A DNA stretch of 64,000 bases from Anaeromyxobacter diazotrophicus. Its GTDB lineage: Bacteria > Myxococcota > Myxococcia > Myxococcales > Anaeromyxobacteraceae. Location: NCBI RefSeq assembly GCF_013340205.1, contig NZ_BJTG01000004.1, positions 481,167 to 545,166 of the forward strand, written 5' to 3'. Both the position numbers and the translations under genes were made by a program. A model generated the notes under the pieces. That model was given only the letters and a program-made list of their open reading frames with translations. It searched no databases and had not been told where the DNA came from. Position 1 is the stretch's first letter. The number at the start of each line of letters is the position of its first letter. Shown here piece by piece: positions 34,549-45,282 of this stretch.

Positions 34549-34724
34549 CCGGCGCCGGCCCGCATCCCTCCTGTCTCCCTTGCCGGGCTGCGTCACGTCG
34601 AGTGTGACCGCGCCCGACGGGCCCTGCCCAAAAGGGTGGACAAACGAGGGTTGGGTCCGGTCCGCACCATGCCTTACTTTCCCGGCGTGTCTGGCCCGTA
34701 CTGGCGCAGACGGGGGGTGCGGTC

Positions 34725-35006
34725 ATGGGGAAGGTGAACAACCGGGTCGACGCCATCCGCAAGGCGTACCGTGACGCGCTCGAGGCGGCGCGCGACCGGC
34801 CGTCAGCCGAGGCGTGGGCGAAGCTCCTCGCGGCGGGCAAGGAGCTCTCGCTCCTGCAAGAGCCCCGCGCAGGCCGGCCTGGCCGCCGCGGGCGGCGGGC
34901 GAGCTCCGCCCCCCCGACCATCCACGACCTCGAGCCCGAGACGGAGTCGCGCCCGGAGCCCGAGCTGCGGCCGAACTCCGAGGTGGAGATGGGGACGCTC
35001 GACTGA
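34725..35006 (+). CDS. Small hydrophilic protein, unknown function
   Basis: 93 residues from MGKVNNRVDAIRKAYRDALE, a charged amphipathic helix, followed by a Pro/Arg/Glu-rich disordered C-terminus. Codon third positions are strongly G/C, supporting coding, and GGGGGG lies upstream. No family is recognised. It is convergent with the coiled-coil/RelE-like gene and shares with it the perfect 16-bp hairpin at 35007-35047. A toxin-antitoxin link is possible but there is no direct evidence. Confidence 0.65.
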   Translation: MGKVNNRVDAIRKAYRDALEAARDRPSAEAWAKLLAAGKELSLLQEPRAGRPGRRGRRASSAPPTIHDLEPETESRPEPELRPNSEVEMGTLD

Positions 35007-35047
35007 GCAGGCGAAGACGCGCGCCTCAGCTGCGCGTCTTCGCCTGC
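35007..35047. terminator. Perfect 16-bp hairpin between two convergent genes
   Basis: GCAGGCGAAGACGCGC (35007-35022) is followed by a 9-base loop and its exact reverse complement (35032-35047). The right arm lies inside the last codons of the coiled-coil/RelE-like gene, whose TGA is in the loop. It can fold in transcripts of either direction, so it may act as a bidirectional terminator, though the U-tracts are weak. Confidence 0.7.
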
Positions 35048-36360
35048 TTGATGTACCGGTCGAGGTCCTCGCGGTCGATGAGCGACAGGATCTCGATCGT
35101 GTTCTGCCGCTCCGTGCGCCGGTAGAGCAGCCGCACGTCGGTCGCCACCCGCACCCGGTAGTAGCCCGGCAGCCCCTCCAGGGGCAGCGCGCGCAGGCTC
35201 CCGTGCCGGTGGTCCTGCGCCAGCAGGGCGGCCTGCTTGAACGCGGCGCGCTGCACCCGCCGATCCCAGCCTTCCAGGGAGTCGTAGAACTCGCGGGTGT
35301 AGACCGGCATGAGCCAGGTGGCGGGCGCCTCCTCCGGCTCCGCCTCCGCGGCGGGGACCTCGGCCCGGGGGAGCCGCCCTTCCTGCGCCGCCGCGCCGCT
35401 CTCGCGCGCCGCCTGGCTCGCCTTCTCCAGCTCGGCGGCGAGCTCGCGCTCGCGCTCGCGCGCACGTTCCAGCCGGCCCTCCAGGGCGCCCGCCCGGGCC
35501 TCGGCGTCGTCGAGCGCGCGCCGGAGCCGCTGCGCCTCCACCGCCGCGTCTGCGCGCCGCGCGGCCTGCAGCTCCTCCTCGAGCCGGGCGCGCTCCCGCT
35601 GCGCCCCCGCGGCCTCGCCGCGCGCGCGCGCCGCCTCCTCGACCGCCTGGGCCTCCCGGGCGCGCGCGTCCTTGAGCCACGCCTGCAGCTTCTCGCGCGC
35701 CTCCTCGCCCTTGCGGCGCGCGCTCTCCCCGCGCGCCTCGGCCTGCTCCAGCCGGCGCTGCGCCTCCTCCAGCTTGCGCCCGAGCTCGGCGCGCTCGCGC
35801 TCGAGCGCCGCCAGCGGGTCCGCCTCGGGCGCGGGCCGCGGCGCCCCCGCCTCCTGGGCCGGGCCGTAGTAGTGCGCCGCCAGCCGCGCCAGGAAGGGGC
35901 GGGCCTCGGCGCGCACCGCCGGGTCGGGATCGGCGAGCACGCGCCAGAGGGCGAGCGCCAGCGCGTCCTCGCCCATGCACGCGTCGACGAGGTCCACCGC
36001 CTCGGCGGGCGAGAGCGGAGAGCTCGGCAGCACCGGCCGCTCGAGCCCCTTCCGCAGCGCCTCCAGCACCTCGGCGCGCCGCTCCGGGACGGCCCGCAGC
36101 TCGTCCGCCAGCAGGTCGCAGCGCTGCACCTCGCCCAGCGCCTCCTGGCGGAACCCCGGCTGCGACAGGTTCATCGCCTTCACGAGCTGGGCGGTCTCCT
36201 CGGGGAGGAGCGCCAGGTACAGGAAGATGGAGAGCGCGTCGCGGTCGAGCTCGTGCAGCGGCGCGTCGAAGCCGGGGGCGAGCGCCGGGCGCGGCGGGGT
36301 GGCGCGATCGCGCGCCCGCGCCGAGGCTCCCTTGGCGCCCTTCGCCTTCCCGGCCGCCAT
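35026..36360 (-). CDS. Coiled-coil protein with RelE/ParE-like C-terminal domain
   Basis: 444 residues from MAAGKAKGAK. Residues 30-170 are helical (LHELDRDALSIFLYLALLPE). Residues 175-345 form a long Ala/Glu/Arg-rich coiled coil. The last 95 residues look like a RelE/ParE toxin fold: FYDSLEGWDRRVQRAAFKQA, then LPGYYRVRVATDVRLLYRRT and ILSLIDREDLDRYI, matching the helix-strand order of YoeB/RelE. In that family this unit cleaves mRNA or blocks gyrase. Here it is fused to a structural protein without a known antitoxin. It overlaps the preceding gene by one base (TGATG). Confidence 0.72.
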   Translation of the reverse strand: MAAGKAKGAKGASARARDRATPPRPALAPGFDAPLHELDRDALSIFLYLALLPEETAQLVKAMNLSQPGFRQEALGEVQRCDLLADELRAVPERRAEVLEALRKGLERPVLPSSPLSPAEAVDLVDACMGEDALALALWRVLADPDPAVRAEARPFLARLAAHYYGPAQEAGAPRPAPEADPLAALERERAELGRKLEEAQRRLEQAEARGESARRKGEEAREKLQAWLKDARAREAQAVEEAARARGEAAGAQRERARLEEELQAARRADAAVEAQRLRRALDDAEARAGALEGRLERARERERELAAELEKASQAARESGAAAQEGRLPRAEVPAAEAEPEEAPATWLMPVYTREFYDSLEGWDRRVQRAAFKQAALLAQDHRHGSLRALPLEGLPGYYRVRVATDVRLLYRRTERQNTIEILSLIDREDLDRYIKQAKTRS

Positions 36361-37253
36361 CAGCGCGCCGGCGCCGCCTCGGGCGCCACCTCGCGCGTCT
36401 CGGCGCGGAAGGTCTCGCCCGGCCGGAGCTTCCAGTCCTCGCGCACCGGCACCTCCCAGCGGAAGGCGGGCGTCAGCGCGGCCGAGGTGAGCCCCTGCAC
36501 CTGCACCCCCACCGCCAGCTCGACGCGCGCCGCCTCGCGGGGGAACGGCTCCACCCACCAGGTCCCGAGCACGACGCCGGGCGGCAGCTCCGGCGAGAGC
36601 CGCTCCGGATCCTTCATGACGAGGTACGGCTCGCCCGAGCCGGTCATCTCGCCGTAGGTCTTGCCGGCCGCGTCGAGGAAGCGGAAGGCGAGCTGCCGGA
36701 AGGCCACCGGCACCACCACCCGCACCGCCGCGCGCGCGCCCTGGGCGTCCCGCTCGAGGCGCCGCGGCGCGCCCCACAGCGCGAAGTCGAGCCGCAGCGC
36801 GCGCTCGTGGGTGTCGGGGTGCTCGCCCGGCCCGATCGCCAGCACGTCGAGCCGGAGCCCCTGGTCGGCGGCCGAGAGCAGCGGCGCGTAGCCGGCGCGG
36901 AGGGCGTCGAGCCGCTCCGCGGCGTAGGCGCGGTACGCCGCCTCGGCGCTCGCCTTCTCCGGCTGCCGCGCCTTGGAGGGGGCCGGCGCCTCGGCGGCGG
37001 CCGCGCCCGGGTGGCGGTTCCGGAGCGCCGCCACCGCGTCGAGCCACCAGCGCACCACCGCCTGCGCCTCCTCGACGCCGGCCGGGCCCGAGAGGCCCCG
37101 CGCCACCGCGCCGCGCTCGACCGCCTCGCGCCGCAGCGCCTCGCGCTCGACGCGGAGCGCGTCCGCCTCCGCTCCGCGCGACAGCCGCGAGAGGACGAGC
37201 AGCACCACCACGCCCACCAGCACCACCGGCAGGATCACGCGCAGGGGCTTCAT
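36360..37253 (-). CDS. Membrane-anchored protein, unknown function
   Basis: 297 residues. The N-terminal hydrophobic helix MKPLRVILPVVLVGVVVLLV (about 4-22) should anchor it in the inner membrane, with a helical region (about 28-130) and a beta-rich C-terminal part (AFRQLAFRFLDAAGKTYGEM, WWVEPFPREAARVELA) in the periplasm. I do not recognise the family. It sits between the metallophosphoesterase (53-base gap) and the coiled-coil/RelE-like gene (one-base overlap), so the three genes are probably cotranscribed. The tight coupling implies a shared role. Confidence 0.7.
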   Translation of the reverse strand: MKPLRVILPVVLVGVVVLLVLSRLSRGAEADALRVEREALRREAVERGAVARGLSGPAGVEEAQAVVRWWLDAVAALRNRHPGAAAAEAPAPSKARQPEKASAEAAYRAYAAERLDALRAGYAPLLSAADQGLRLDVLAIGPGEHPDTHERALRLDFALWGAPRRLERDAQGARAAVRVVVPVAFRQLAFRFLDAAGKTYGEMTGSGEPYLVMKDPERLSPELPPGVVLGTWWVEPFPREAARVELAVGVQVQGLTSAALTPAFRWEVPVREDWKLRPGETFRAETREVAPEAAPAR

Positions 37254-37306
37254 GGCGACGAGGGATACCCGCCGGCCGCGGGCGAGGCAAGGAGGAACCG
37301 GTGGAC

Positions 37307-38143
37307 CTACGCCGCCGCCACGATGGCGTTCACGGCGCGCAGGCCCGAGCGGTCGAGCTCGTACACGAGCGCCCGCGGGCGCCGCACCGGCTCGTCGGCG
37401 GCGCGCGAGGCGGAGCCGGCGCACAGCACCGGGGTGGGCTGGCCCGCGCCGGGCAGATCGACGCGGAAGTGGGTGTGGCGGTGGCCGTGGAGCACCGCCG
37501 CCACCGGCAGCTCGGAGAGCATGCGCACCAGCTGGTAGGCGTCGGCGAGCGGCATGCGCTGCAGGGCGAGGTCGGAGGGGACGCGCTCGGGTGGGATGAC
37601 GAGGTGGTGGTGCAGCGCCAGCACCACCGCCCGCCCCTGCTTGGCGGCGCCGCGCACCAGCTCGCGCGCCGCGGCCAGCTGCTCGCTCCCCAGCGCGCCG
37701 GGCGTGGTGCGCGGGTCCTCGCCGTGCCGGGCGCTGTCGAGCGCCACCAGGGTCACCTCCGGCGAGAGCTCGACCGCGAGCGGGAAGACCGCGAACGGCT
37801 TCTTCATCCCGCGGCCGTCCGCGCCCAGCAGGCGGAGGAACCGCCAGCTCGCGGCCGCCTCCCAGCTCCACAGGTCGTGGTTGCCCGGCAGCACCGTGAG
37901 CTTGCCCGCCTCGGCCCACGGCGCGAGCAGCTCGGCCGCGCGCTCGAACTCGCTCGCCTCGCCCGACAGCGTCACGTCGCCGGTGACCACGAGGTGGTCG
38001 AGCGGCTCCGCCTCGAGCGCCTGCAGGATCTTCTTGAGCAGCTTCACCGAGTGGCGATCGCAGTCGCGGGCGCTGAGCCCGTTGCGCGGGTAGCGCGAGC
38101 GGTCGCCGACGTGGAGGTCGCTGATGTGGGCCAGGCGGACGAT
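37307..38143 (-). CDS. Calcineurin-like metallophosphoesterase with no standard start codon
   Basis: All metal-binding motifs are in one open frame: HISDLHVGD (DxH), VTGDVTLSG (GD), PGNHDLW (GNHD), LALHHHLV and HGHRHTH. The only ATG/GTG/TTG candidate is GTG at 38047, which would remove the first metal motif. The frame is open back to the TAG at 38171-38173 and contains no ATG, GTG or TTG. ATC at 38143 has GGGAG five bases upstream; CTG at 38134 is another option. A consensus promoter lies at 38168-38196. Coordinates assume the ATC start. Function: hydrolysis of a phosphodiester or phosphomonoester, substrate unknown. Confidence 0.75.
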   Translation of the reverse strand: MVRLAHISDLHVGDRSRYPRNGLSARDCDRHSVKLLKKILQALEAEPLDHLVVTGDVTLSGEASEFERAAELLAPWAEAGKLTVLPGNHDLWSWEAAASWRFLRLLGADGRGMKKPFAVFPLAVELSPEVTLVALDSARHGEDPRTTPGALGSEQLAAARELVRGAAKQGRAVVLALHHHLVIPPERVPSDLALQRMPLADAYQLVRMLSELPVAAVLHGHRHTHFRVDLPGAGQPTPVLCAGSASRAADEPVRRPRALVYELDRSGLRAVNAIVAAA

Positions 38144-38167
38144 GCGCGCTCCCGGAGGTTCGGCCGG

Positions 38168-38196
38168 ATGCTAACGAGGGGTCCCGGCGCTGTCAA
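38168..38196 (-). promoter_or_regulatory. Promoter for the metallophosphoesterase operon
   Basis: On the minus strand TTGACA (38196-38191), a 17-base spacer and TAGCAT (38173-38168). The -35 is perfect and the -10 matches four of six. It overlaps the 3' end of the upstream pseudokinase-like gene. Transcription near 38161 would leave about 18 leader bases before the proposed ATC start. Confidence 0.65.
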
Positions 38197-39295
38197 AGCC
38201 GCTCGCGCCGCGCGCGGCCTGGCCCGCCGCCGGGAGCACCAGCCGCCACACGCCGCCGCGCCCCGCCACGCAGGCGCGCTCGAGCCGCCCGCCCTGCGCC
38301 GTCACCAGCCGCTCCGCCAGCGCGAGCGCCAGGCCCGGGGGGTCGCCGGCGCCGGTCTCGGCGATCTCGAGCAGCACCTCCGGACCGCGCTGCACCGTCC
38401 GCAGCCCGAGCTCGCCGCCGGAGGGCATGGCCGCGGAGGCGAGCGCGAGCACGTGCCCGATCGCCTGGCGCAGCTGCCCGGCGTCGGCGAGCGCGGCGGC
38501 CGCCCCGCCGACCCGGCGCATCCGCACGCCCGGGGCGAAGGAGGCGGCGCGCAACGCCTCGGACAGCAGGGCCGCCACGTCCACCGGCCGCGGCACCGCC
38601 GCCGGGACCGGCTCGCGCAGCGACGCGAGCGCCGCCTCGACCGCCTCGAGCTCGTGCTCGAGCCGGCCCAGGTGCGGCTCCCCCGCCGCCGGCGGCAGCG
38701 CCAGCCGGAGCAGCGCCGCCGCCGCCCGCGCGCGCGAGGCGGGCGCCGCGAGCTCCGCCGCCACGGCCGCCAGGGAGGGCTGGGCGCGGGTGGCGGTCGC
38801 CGCCGGGCCCACCCGCAGCGGCGGCGGCGTCGGCGCCGCCTCGGGGACGATGTCCGCGTCGAGGACCGCGACCGAGGCGTCGGGCGGCTCGAGGCGGAGG
38901 AGCACCACGTCGAGGGCCGGGGCGCCCGGGAGCCGCACCGCCGCGGCCTGCGCCGCCGCGCCCGCGGCCGGCAGGGCGACGCGGCCGGCGGCGGGGCCGA
39001 GGGCCAGGCCGCGCAGGAGCATCGCCAGGTCCTCGCCCAGCGCCTCGCGGTCGCTCCCGAGGAGCGCGCGCCCCGCCAGCCGCGCCGCCTGCTCGTTCGC
39101 CCACACCACCCGCCCCTCGGCGTCGAGGGCGAGCGCGCCGTCGCCGAGGGGGGTCGCGACCTCCGCGAGGAGCCGCTCGACCGCGCGCGGGAGCACGGCG
39201 CGGCGGCGCCTCCGCCGGGCCGCGACGGCCGCCGCGACCGCCAGCGCGAGGGCGCCGCAGGCCAGGAGCACCAGGGCGGCCAGGCGAGCGGGCAT
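38171..39295 (-). CDS. Degenerate sensor histidine kinase (pseudokinase-like)
   Basis: 374 residues from MPARLAALVLL; the longer frame has no coding character. An N-terminal membrane helix (4-25) and an Arg-rich stretch are followed by a PAS-like segment (GDGALALDAEGRVVWANEQA). A HisKA-like helix reads VAAELAAPASRA, where the phospho-accepting His is replaced by Ala. The ATPase-like part has LRQAIGHVLALASAAM (N-box Asn missing) and GLALALAERLVTAQGG. It probably cannot autophosphorylate and may act as a receptor or scaffold. It precedes the metallophosphoesterase by 27 bases. Confidence 0.78.
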   Translation of the reverse strand: MPARLAALVLLACGALALAVAAAVAARRRRRRAVLPRAVERLLAEVATPLGDGALALDAEGRVVWANEQAARLAGRALLGSDREALGEDLAMLLRGLALGPAAGRVALPAAGAAAQAAAVRLPGAPALDVVLLRLEPPDASVAVLDADIVPEAAPTPPPLRVGPAATATRAQPSLAAVAAELAAPASRARAAAALLRLALPPAAGEPHLGRLEHELEAVEAALASLREPVPAAVPRPVDVAALLSEALRAASFAPGVRMRRVGGAAAALADAGQLRQAIGHVLALASAAMPSGGELGLRTVQRGPEVLLEIAETGAGDPPGLALALAERLVTAQGGRLERACVAGRGGVWRLVLPAAGQAARGASGFDSAGTPR

Positions 39296-39632
39296 GCCGG
39301 CGCCAAGGTGCTCACCCGGTCGCGCCGCGGAAAGCCCACGCCGGCCCACCACCCCGTGTGCCTGGCAGCGCCGCAAGCCCCCGCGCGGAGGGCGCGACCC
39401 GCGACCCCGGCGCTTGCCACGCCCCCGGGCGTGGTTATTGAGAGGGACACCCCTCGCCGGCGACGCGCTCACCGCGGGGTTCCGCTCGATGCGGACCCCT
39501 CGCGGGCCCTGGCGCCTGCTCGGCGGGAAGCTTTTTGTTTGCCTCGTTCCAGACGGGTGGGTAACGCTCATCTCCAGGCGCTCTCTGCCTGGGGCACCTC
39601 TCGCTCGGCGGCCGCGAGGCCAGGAGACGCAC
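39296..39632 (+). promoter_or_regulatory. lon upstream region with palindrome
   Basis: 337 bases with no gene. TTGCCA (39414-39419, five of six of a -35) is followed by the palindrome CCACGCCC-CC-GGGCGTGG (39417-39434) and TATTGA or TTATTG (39435-39441, poor -10). An operator placed exactly between -35 and -10 fits repression of lon. The rest, up to the Shine-Dalgarno AGGAGA before the ATG, holds nothing I recognise. No HrcA CIRCE element or sigma-32 box was found. Confidence 0.4.
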
Positions 39633-42125
<2,493 letters not shown>

Positions 42126-42151
42126 CGCGGCCGCGCGCACGCAGCACCCTC

Positions 42152-42182
42152 AGGGCCGGCGCCACGCCGGCCCTTTCTTTTT
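42152..42182 (+). terminator. Rho-independent terminator of lon
   Basis: AGGGCCGGCG pairs perfectly with CGCCGGCCCT around a three-base loop (CCA), followed directly by a T-rich run (TTTCTTTTT). This is the best intrinsic terminator of the window. Confidence 0.9.
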
Positions 42183-42219
42183 GGGGCCGCGCCGCCGCGC
42201 TCTCCCCGCCGCTGCTACC

Positions 42220-43296
42220 ATGGCGGCGATGTCCCGCCTCGCCCTGCTCACCGGCTCGCCGGGCGCGCGCCAGGAGGCGCTCGCGACGGAGCTCGCCCGC
42301 GCCGGCTGGCAGGTGCGCAAGCTCCCCTTCGATCGGCTGGAGCTGGCCGACGTGACCGCGGCCGCGCGGGGGGCCGAGGCGGTCTTCCACCTCGGGATCC
42401 GCACCTCCCCCTCGCTCCGTGCCGCGCACCGCGCCCAGCTCGAGGCGGCCGCCGCCTACGCCGCCGGGCTCGCCGCGCGCGACGCCGGGGCGCGGCGGTT
42501 CGTGCACGTCTCGACCGTCTCGGTGTACGGCCGGCCCCGCAACCTGCCCTGCGACGAGGGCGAGCTGAAGGCGCCGCGCACCGCGCTCGAGCGCGCGCGC
42601 TGGCAGGCCGAGCAGGCGGCCTGGCTCGCCTGCCGCCAGGGCGCGCCGCTCACGGTGCTGCGCCCCACCCTGGTCTACGGCCCGACGCTGCGCGCCGGCG
42701 CCGTCCGGGCCCTCGCGGTCATCGCGCTCTTCACCCGCGGCCGCCGCCGCGTCCCCATCGTCCGGCGCGGGCCGGTGATGCACCTCGTCCACCTCCAGGA
42801 CCTGGCGCGGGCGGCCGTCCACGTGGCCGAGCACCCCGACGACGCGGCGGTGGTCGGGCGCGCCTTCAACGTCGGGGACGACGCGCCGCTGCCGCTGGCC
42901 GAGCACCTCGCGCCGGCACTCGAGGCCATGGGCCACCTGCCGGGGCGCGTCCTGCCCTACTCGCCCCGGCTCACGAGCGTCCTCCTGTGGCTGGTGCGGC
43001 GCGTGCCGGACCGGTGGCTGCTCGGGCCGGCCAACCGGTGGCTCGAGGCCGCCTGGCGCGAGCTGGCCGCCCGCGCCGGGGCGGCCGACGCCCTGGCCCC
43101 GCGCCTCGACCGGGAGTCGCTCCACTGGATGGCCGCGGACCACTACTACGACATCCGCCGCCTGAACGAGCTGGGGTGGCGGCCGCTCTACCCCATCTCC
43201 ACCGCCGGGCTGCCGGAGACCATCCGCGCCCTCGTCGCGGCGCACCAGCTCCCCGCCCCCACCCCGCGCGGCTTCCTCGGCGGCGGCGCGCTGTGA
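42220..43296 (+). CDS. NAD-dependent epimerase/dehydratase-like (extended SDR)
   Basis: About 358 residues; ATG at 42220 or 42229 (MSRLALLTGSPG). A Rossmann-like N-terminus is followed by AVFHLGIRTSP, FVHVSTVSVYGRP and LTVLRPTLVYGPTLRAG, the extended-SDR order. Near the expected YxxxK site the sequence reads ALERARWQAEQAAW, with no Tyr or Lys, so catalysis may be altered or lost. The Gly-rich NAD motif (LLTGSPGARQEA) is also unusual. VGRAFNVGDD and the C-terminal substrate domain are present. It lies after the lon terminator and before the kinase operon; its substrate is unknown. Confidence 0.8.
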   Translation: MAAMSRLALLTGSPGARQEALATELARAGWQVRKLPFDRLELADVTAAARGAEAVFHLGIRTSPSLRAAHRAQLEAAAAYAAGLAARDAGARRFVHVSTVSVYGRPRNLPCDEGELKAPRTALERARWQAEQAAWLACRQGAPLTVLRPTLVYGPTLRAGAVRALAVIALFTRGRRRVPIVRRGPVMHLVHLQDLARAAVHVAEHPDDAAVVGRAFNVGDDAPLPLAEHLAPALEAMGHLPGRVLPYSPRLTSVLLWLVRRVPDRWLLGPANRWLEAAWRELAARAGAADALAPRLDRESLHWMAADHYYDIRRLNELGWRPLYPISTAGLPETIRALVAAHQLPAPTPRGFLGGGAL

Positions 43297-43422
43297 CGGT
43301 CGAAAAAGTGACTTCCTGAGCGCGCCGCCAGGGTGGCCGCCGTCTGGCGTCCGTGTCATAGTCGGCCTCGCGAACCCCTGACGCCGCTGTCGCGCACGCA
43401 GGGTCGCGGGGAAGGCCAGGGC

Positions 43423-45282
43423 GTGATCCGGCGCGTCGACCGGTACGAGCTGCTCGAACAGGTCGGCAGCGGCGGGATGGCCGTCGTCTACCGCGGCCGC
43501 GACACCTCGCTCGACCGCGAGGTGGCGGTGAAGCTGCTCCACCCGCACCTCGCCGCGCGCGCCGAGTCCCGCGCGCGCTTCTCGCGCGAGGCGCGCGCCG
43601 TGGCGCGCCTCAAGCACCCCAACATCGTCGAGATCTACGACTACGCCGGCGACGCGGCGGTCGAGAGCTACCTGGTCACCGAGTTCGTGCACGGCCGCAC
43701 GCTCAGGGCCTTCGCCGACGAGGAGCAGCTCGAGCTGCCCGAGGTCGGGGCGCTGCTGGCGCGGGCGCTCGCCGGCGCGCTGGTGCACGCGCACGCGGCC
43801 GGGGTCATCCACCGCGACCTCAAGCCCGAGAACGTGCTCGTGCTGGAGCAGGGCGGGAAGCGCGCCCTCAAGCTGGTGGACTTCGGCATCGCCCGCATCG
43901 TGGCCTCGGACGAGCGGATGACGATGACGGGGGCGCTGGTCGGCTCGCCGAACCACATGGCCCCCGAGATCATCGAGGGCCGCGAGGCGGACGCGCGGAG
44001 CGACGTCTTCTCGCTCGGCACCATCCTGTTCTGGCTCGCCACCGGGGCGATGCCCTTCGCCGCCTCCAACCCCACCGCGACGCTCCGGCGCGTCGTCGAG
44101 GGCGACCGCCCCGACCCGCGCGCGGTCTGTCCGCTGGTCGGCGACGCCCTGGCCGCGGTGATCGCGGCGGCGCTGGCCACCGACCCGGCCGAGCGGCTCC
44201 CCACCGCCGCCGCCCTGCGCGACGCGCTCGACCAGGCGCTGGCAGCGTCCGGGCTCACCGAGCCGGAGGCGGAGCTCGAGGCCTTCCTGGCCGAGCCCGC
44301 CCGGTACAAGGCGGCGCTGCGGCCGCGCCTGGTGGCGGCGGCCCTCGCCGCGGCCGACGGCGCGCTGGCGCGGGGCGAGACGGCCCGCGGGGTGAAGCTG
44401 CTCGACCACGTGCTCGCGCTCGACCCCGGCAACGGCGCCGTGCAGGGTCGGCTGGCGGCGCTGGCCCGGCGGGCGCGCGTCCGGCGGCTCGCGCTGCGGG
44501 TGGCGGCGCTCGCGGCGGCGGCCGGGCTCGCCGGCGCGGCGGGCTGGGGCGGCGCCGCGGCGCTCAAGGCGCGCCGGGCGCGGCTGGCGCGCGCGGGGGT
44601 GGCCAACGACGCCACGCTGTCGGCCTCGAGCCGGTCGGCGCGCTCCCGCCACCCCGCGCCCTCGCCAGCGCCCGCCGGCGAGGAGCGCGCGTCCGCCTCC
44701 CCCGCCCGGGAGCCCGCGCCGGTGCCGGCCCGGGACGGCGCGGTCGTGCCGGCGCCCGCTCCGGGCAAGGGCGACGGCCGGGCCGAGGTCAAGCACGCCG
44801 CGTCGGCCGCGCCCGCCGTGGTCCAGGTCCGGGTCCGGCCGTACGCTCAGCGCGCGCTCCTCGACGGCGTCGAGGTGGCGCACGGGGAGCAGCGCGTCGC
44901 CTTCACGCTCGCGCCCGGCGCGCCCCACCGGATCCAGATCGAGCACGCCTGCTGCTTCCCCTTCGTGCGCGACTTCGCGGCGGACGAGGCCATCCCGCAG
45001 CCGCTCGAGCTGCCCGTGCCGCTCAGGCCGCGCCCGGCCAGGCTCCGCGTCGAGGGCGACCCGGCCACGCGGGTCCTGGTGGACGGGCGGCTCGCCGGCA
45101 CCGCCGGCGCCTCCCAGCGGGCGCCCCTGGACGTCCCCGTCCCCGCCACCGGGGACAACCCCTACGAGGCGCCCGCCGAGCTCGTGCTCGAGCTGGAGGG
45201 CCGCCCGCCCATCCGCACCACCGTGCGCCTGCGCGCCGGGGCGGAGCTCACCTTCGCCGCGCCCGCGGAGCCGCCGCCGTGA
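43423..45282 (+). CDS. Ser/Thr protein kinase with PEGA-like C-terminus
   Basis: 619 residues from the GTG at 43423. Kinase domain about 5-270: GSGGMAVVYRG (ATP loop), VAVKLLHPHL (Lys), VIHRDLKPENVLVL (catalytic loop), LVDFGIARIV (DFG), GSPNHMAPEI (activation segment). Residues 275-345 are helical, with one membrane helix at about 350-375 and a Pro/Ala-rich linker. The beta-sandwich C-terminus (QRALLDGVEVAHGEQRVAFT; TRVLVDGRLAG) resembles PEGA domains and should lie outside the inner membrane. It would sense the envelope and phosphorylate cytoplasmic partners. GTGA overlap links it to the TPR gene. Confidence 0.93.
   Translation: MIRRVDRYELLEQVGSGGMAVVYRGRDTSLDREVAVKLLHPHLAARAESRARFSREARAVARLKHPNIVEIYDYAGDAAVESYLVTEFVHGRTLRAFADEEQLELPEVGALLARALAGALVHAHAAGVIHRDLKPENVLVLEQGGKRALKLVDFGIARIVASDERMTMTGALVGSPNHMAPEIIEGREADARSDVFSLGTILFWLATGAMPFAASNPTATLRRVVEGDRPDPRAVCPLVGDALAAVIAAALATDPAERLPTAAALRDALDQALAASGLTEPEAELEAFLAEPARYKAALRPRLVAAALAAADGALARGETARGVKLLDHVLALDPGNGAVQGRLAALARRARVRRLALRVAALAAAAGLAGAAGWGGAAALKARRARLARAGVANDATLSASSRSARSRHPAPSPAPAGEERASASPAREPAPVPARDGAVVPAPAPGKGDGRAEVKHAASAAPAVVQVRVRPYAQRALLDGVEVAHGEQRVAFTLAPGAPHRIQIEHACCFPFVRDFAADEAIPQPLELPVPLRPRPARLRVEGDPATRVLVDGRLAGTAGASQRAPLDVPVPATGDNPYEAPAELVLELEGRPPIRTTVRLRAGAELTFAAPAEPPP

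Noticed and set aside
34580..34774. Short plus-strand ORF just after lexA
   Set aside because: It overlaps the start of the better-supported 93-residue gene in another frame and has no ribosome site.
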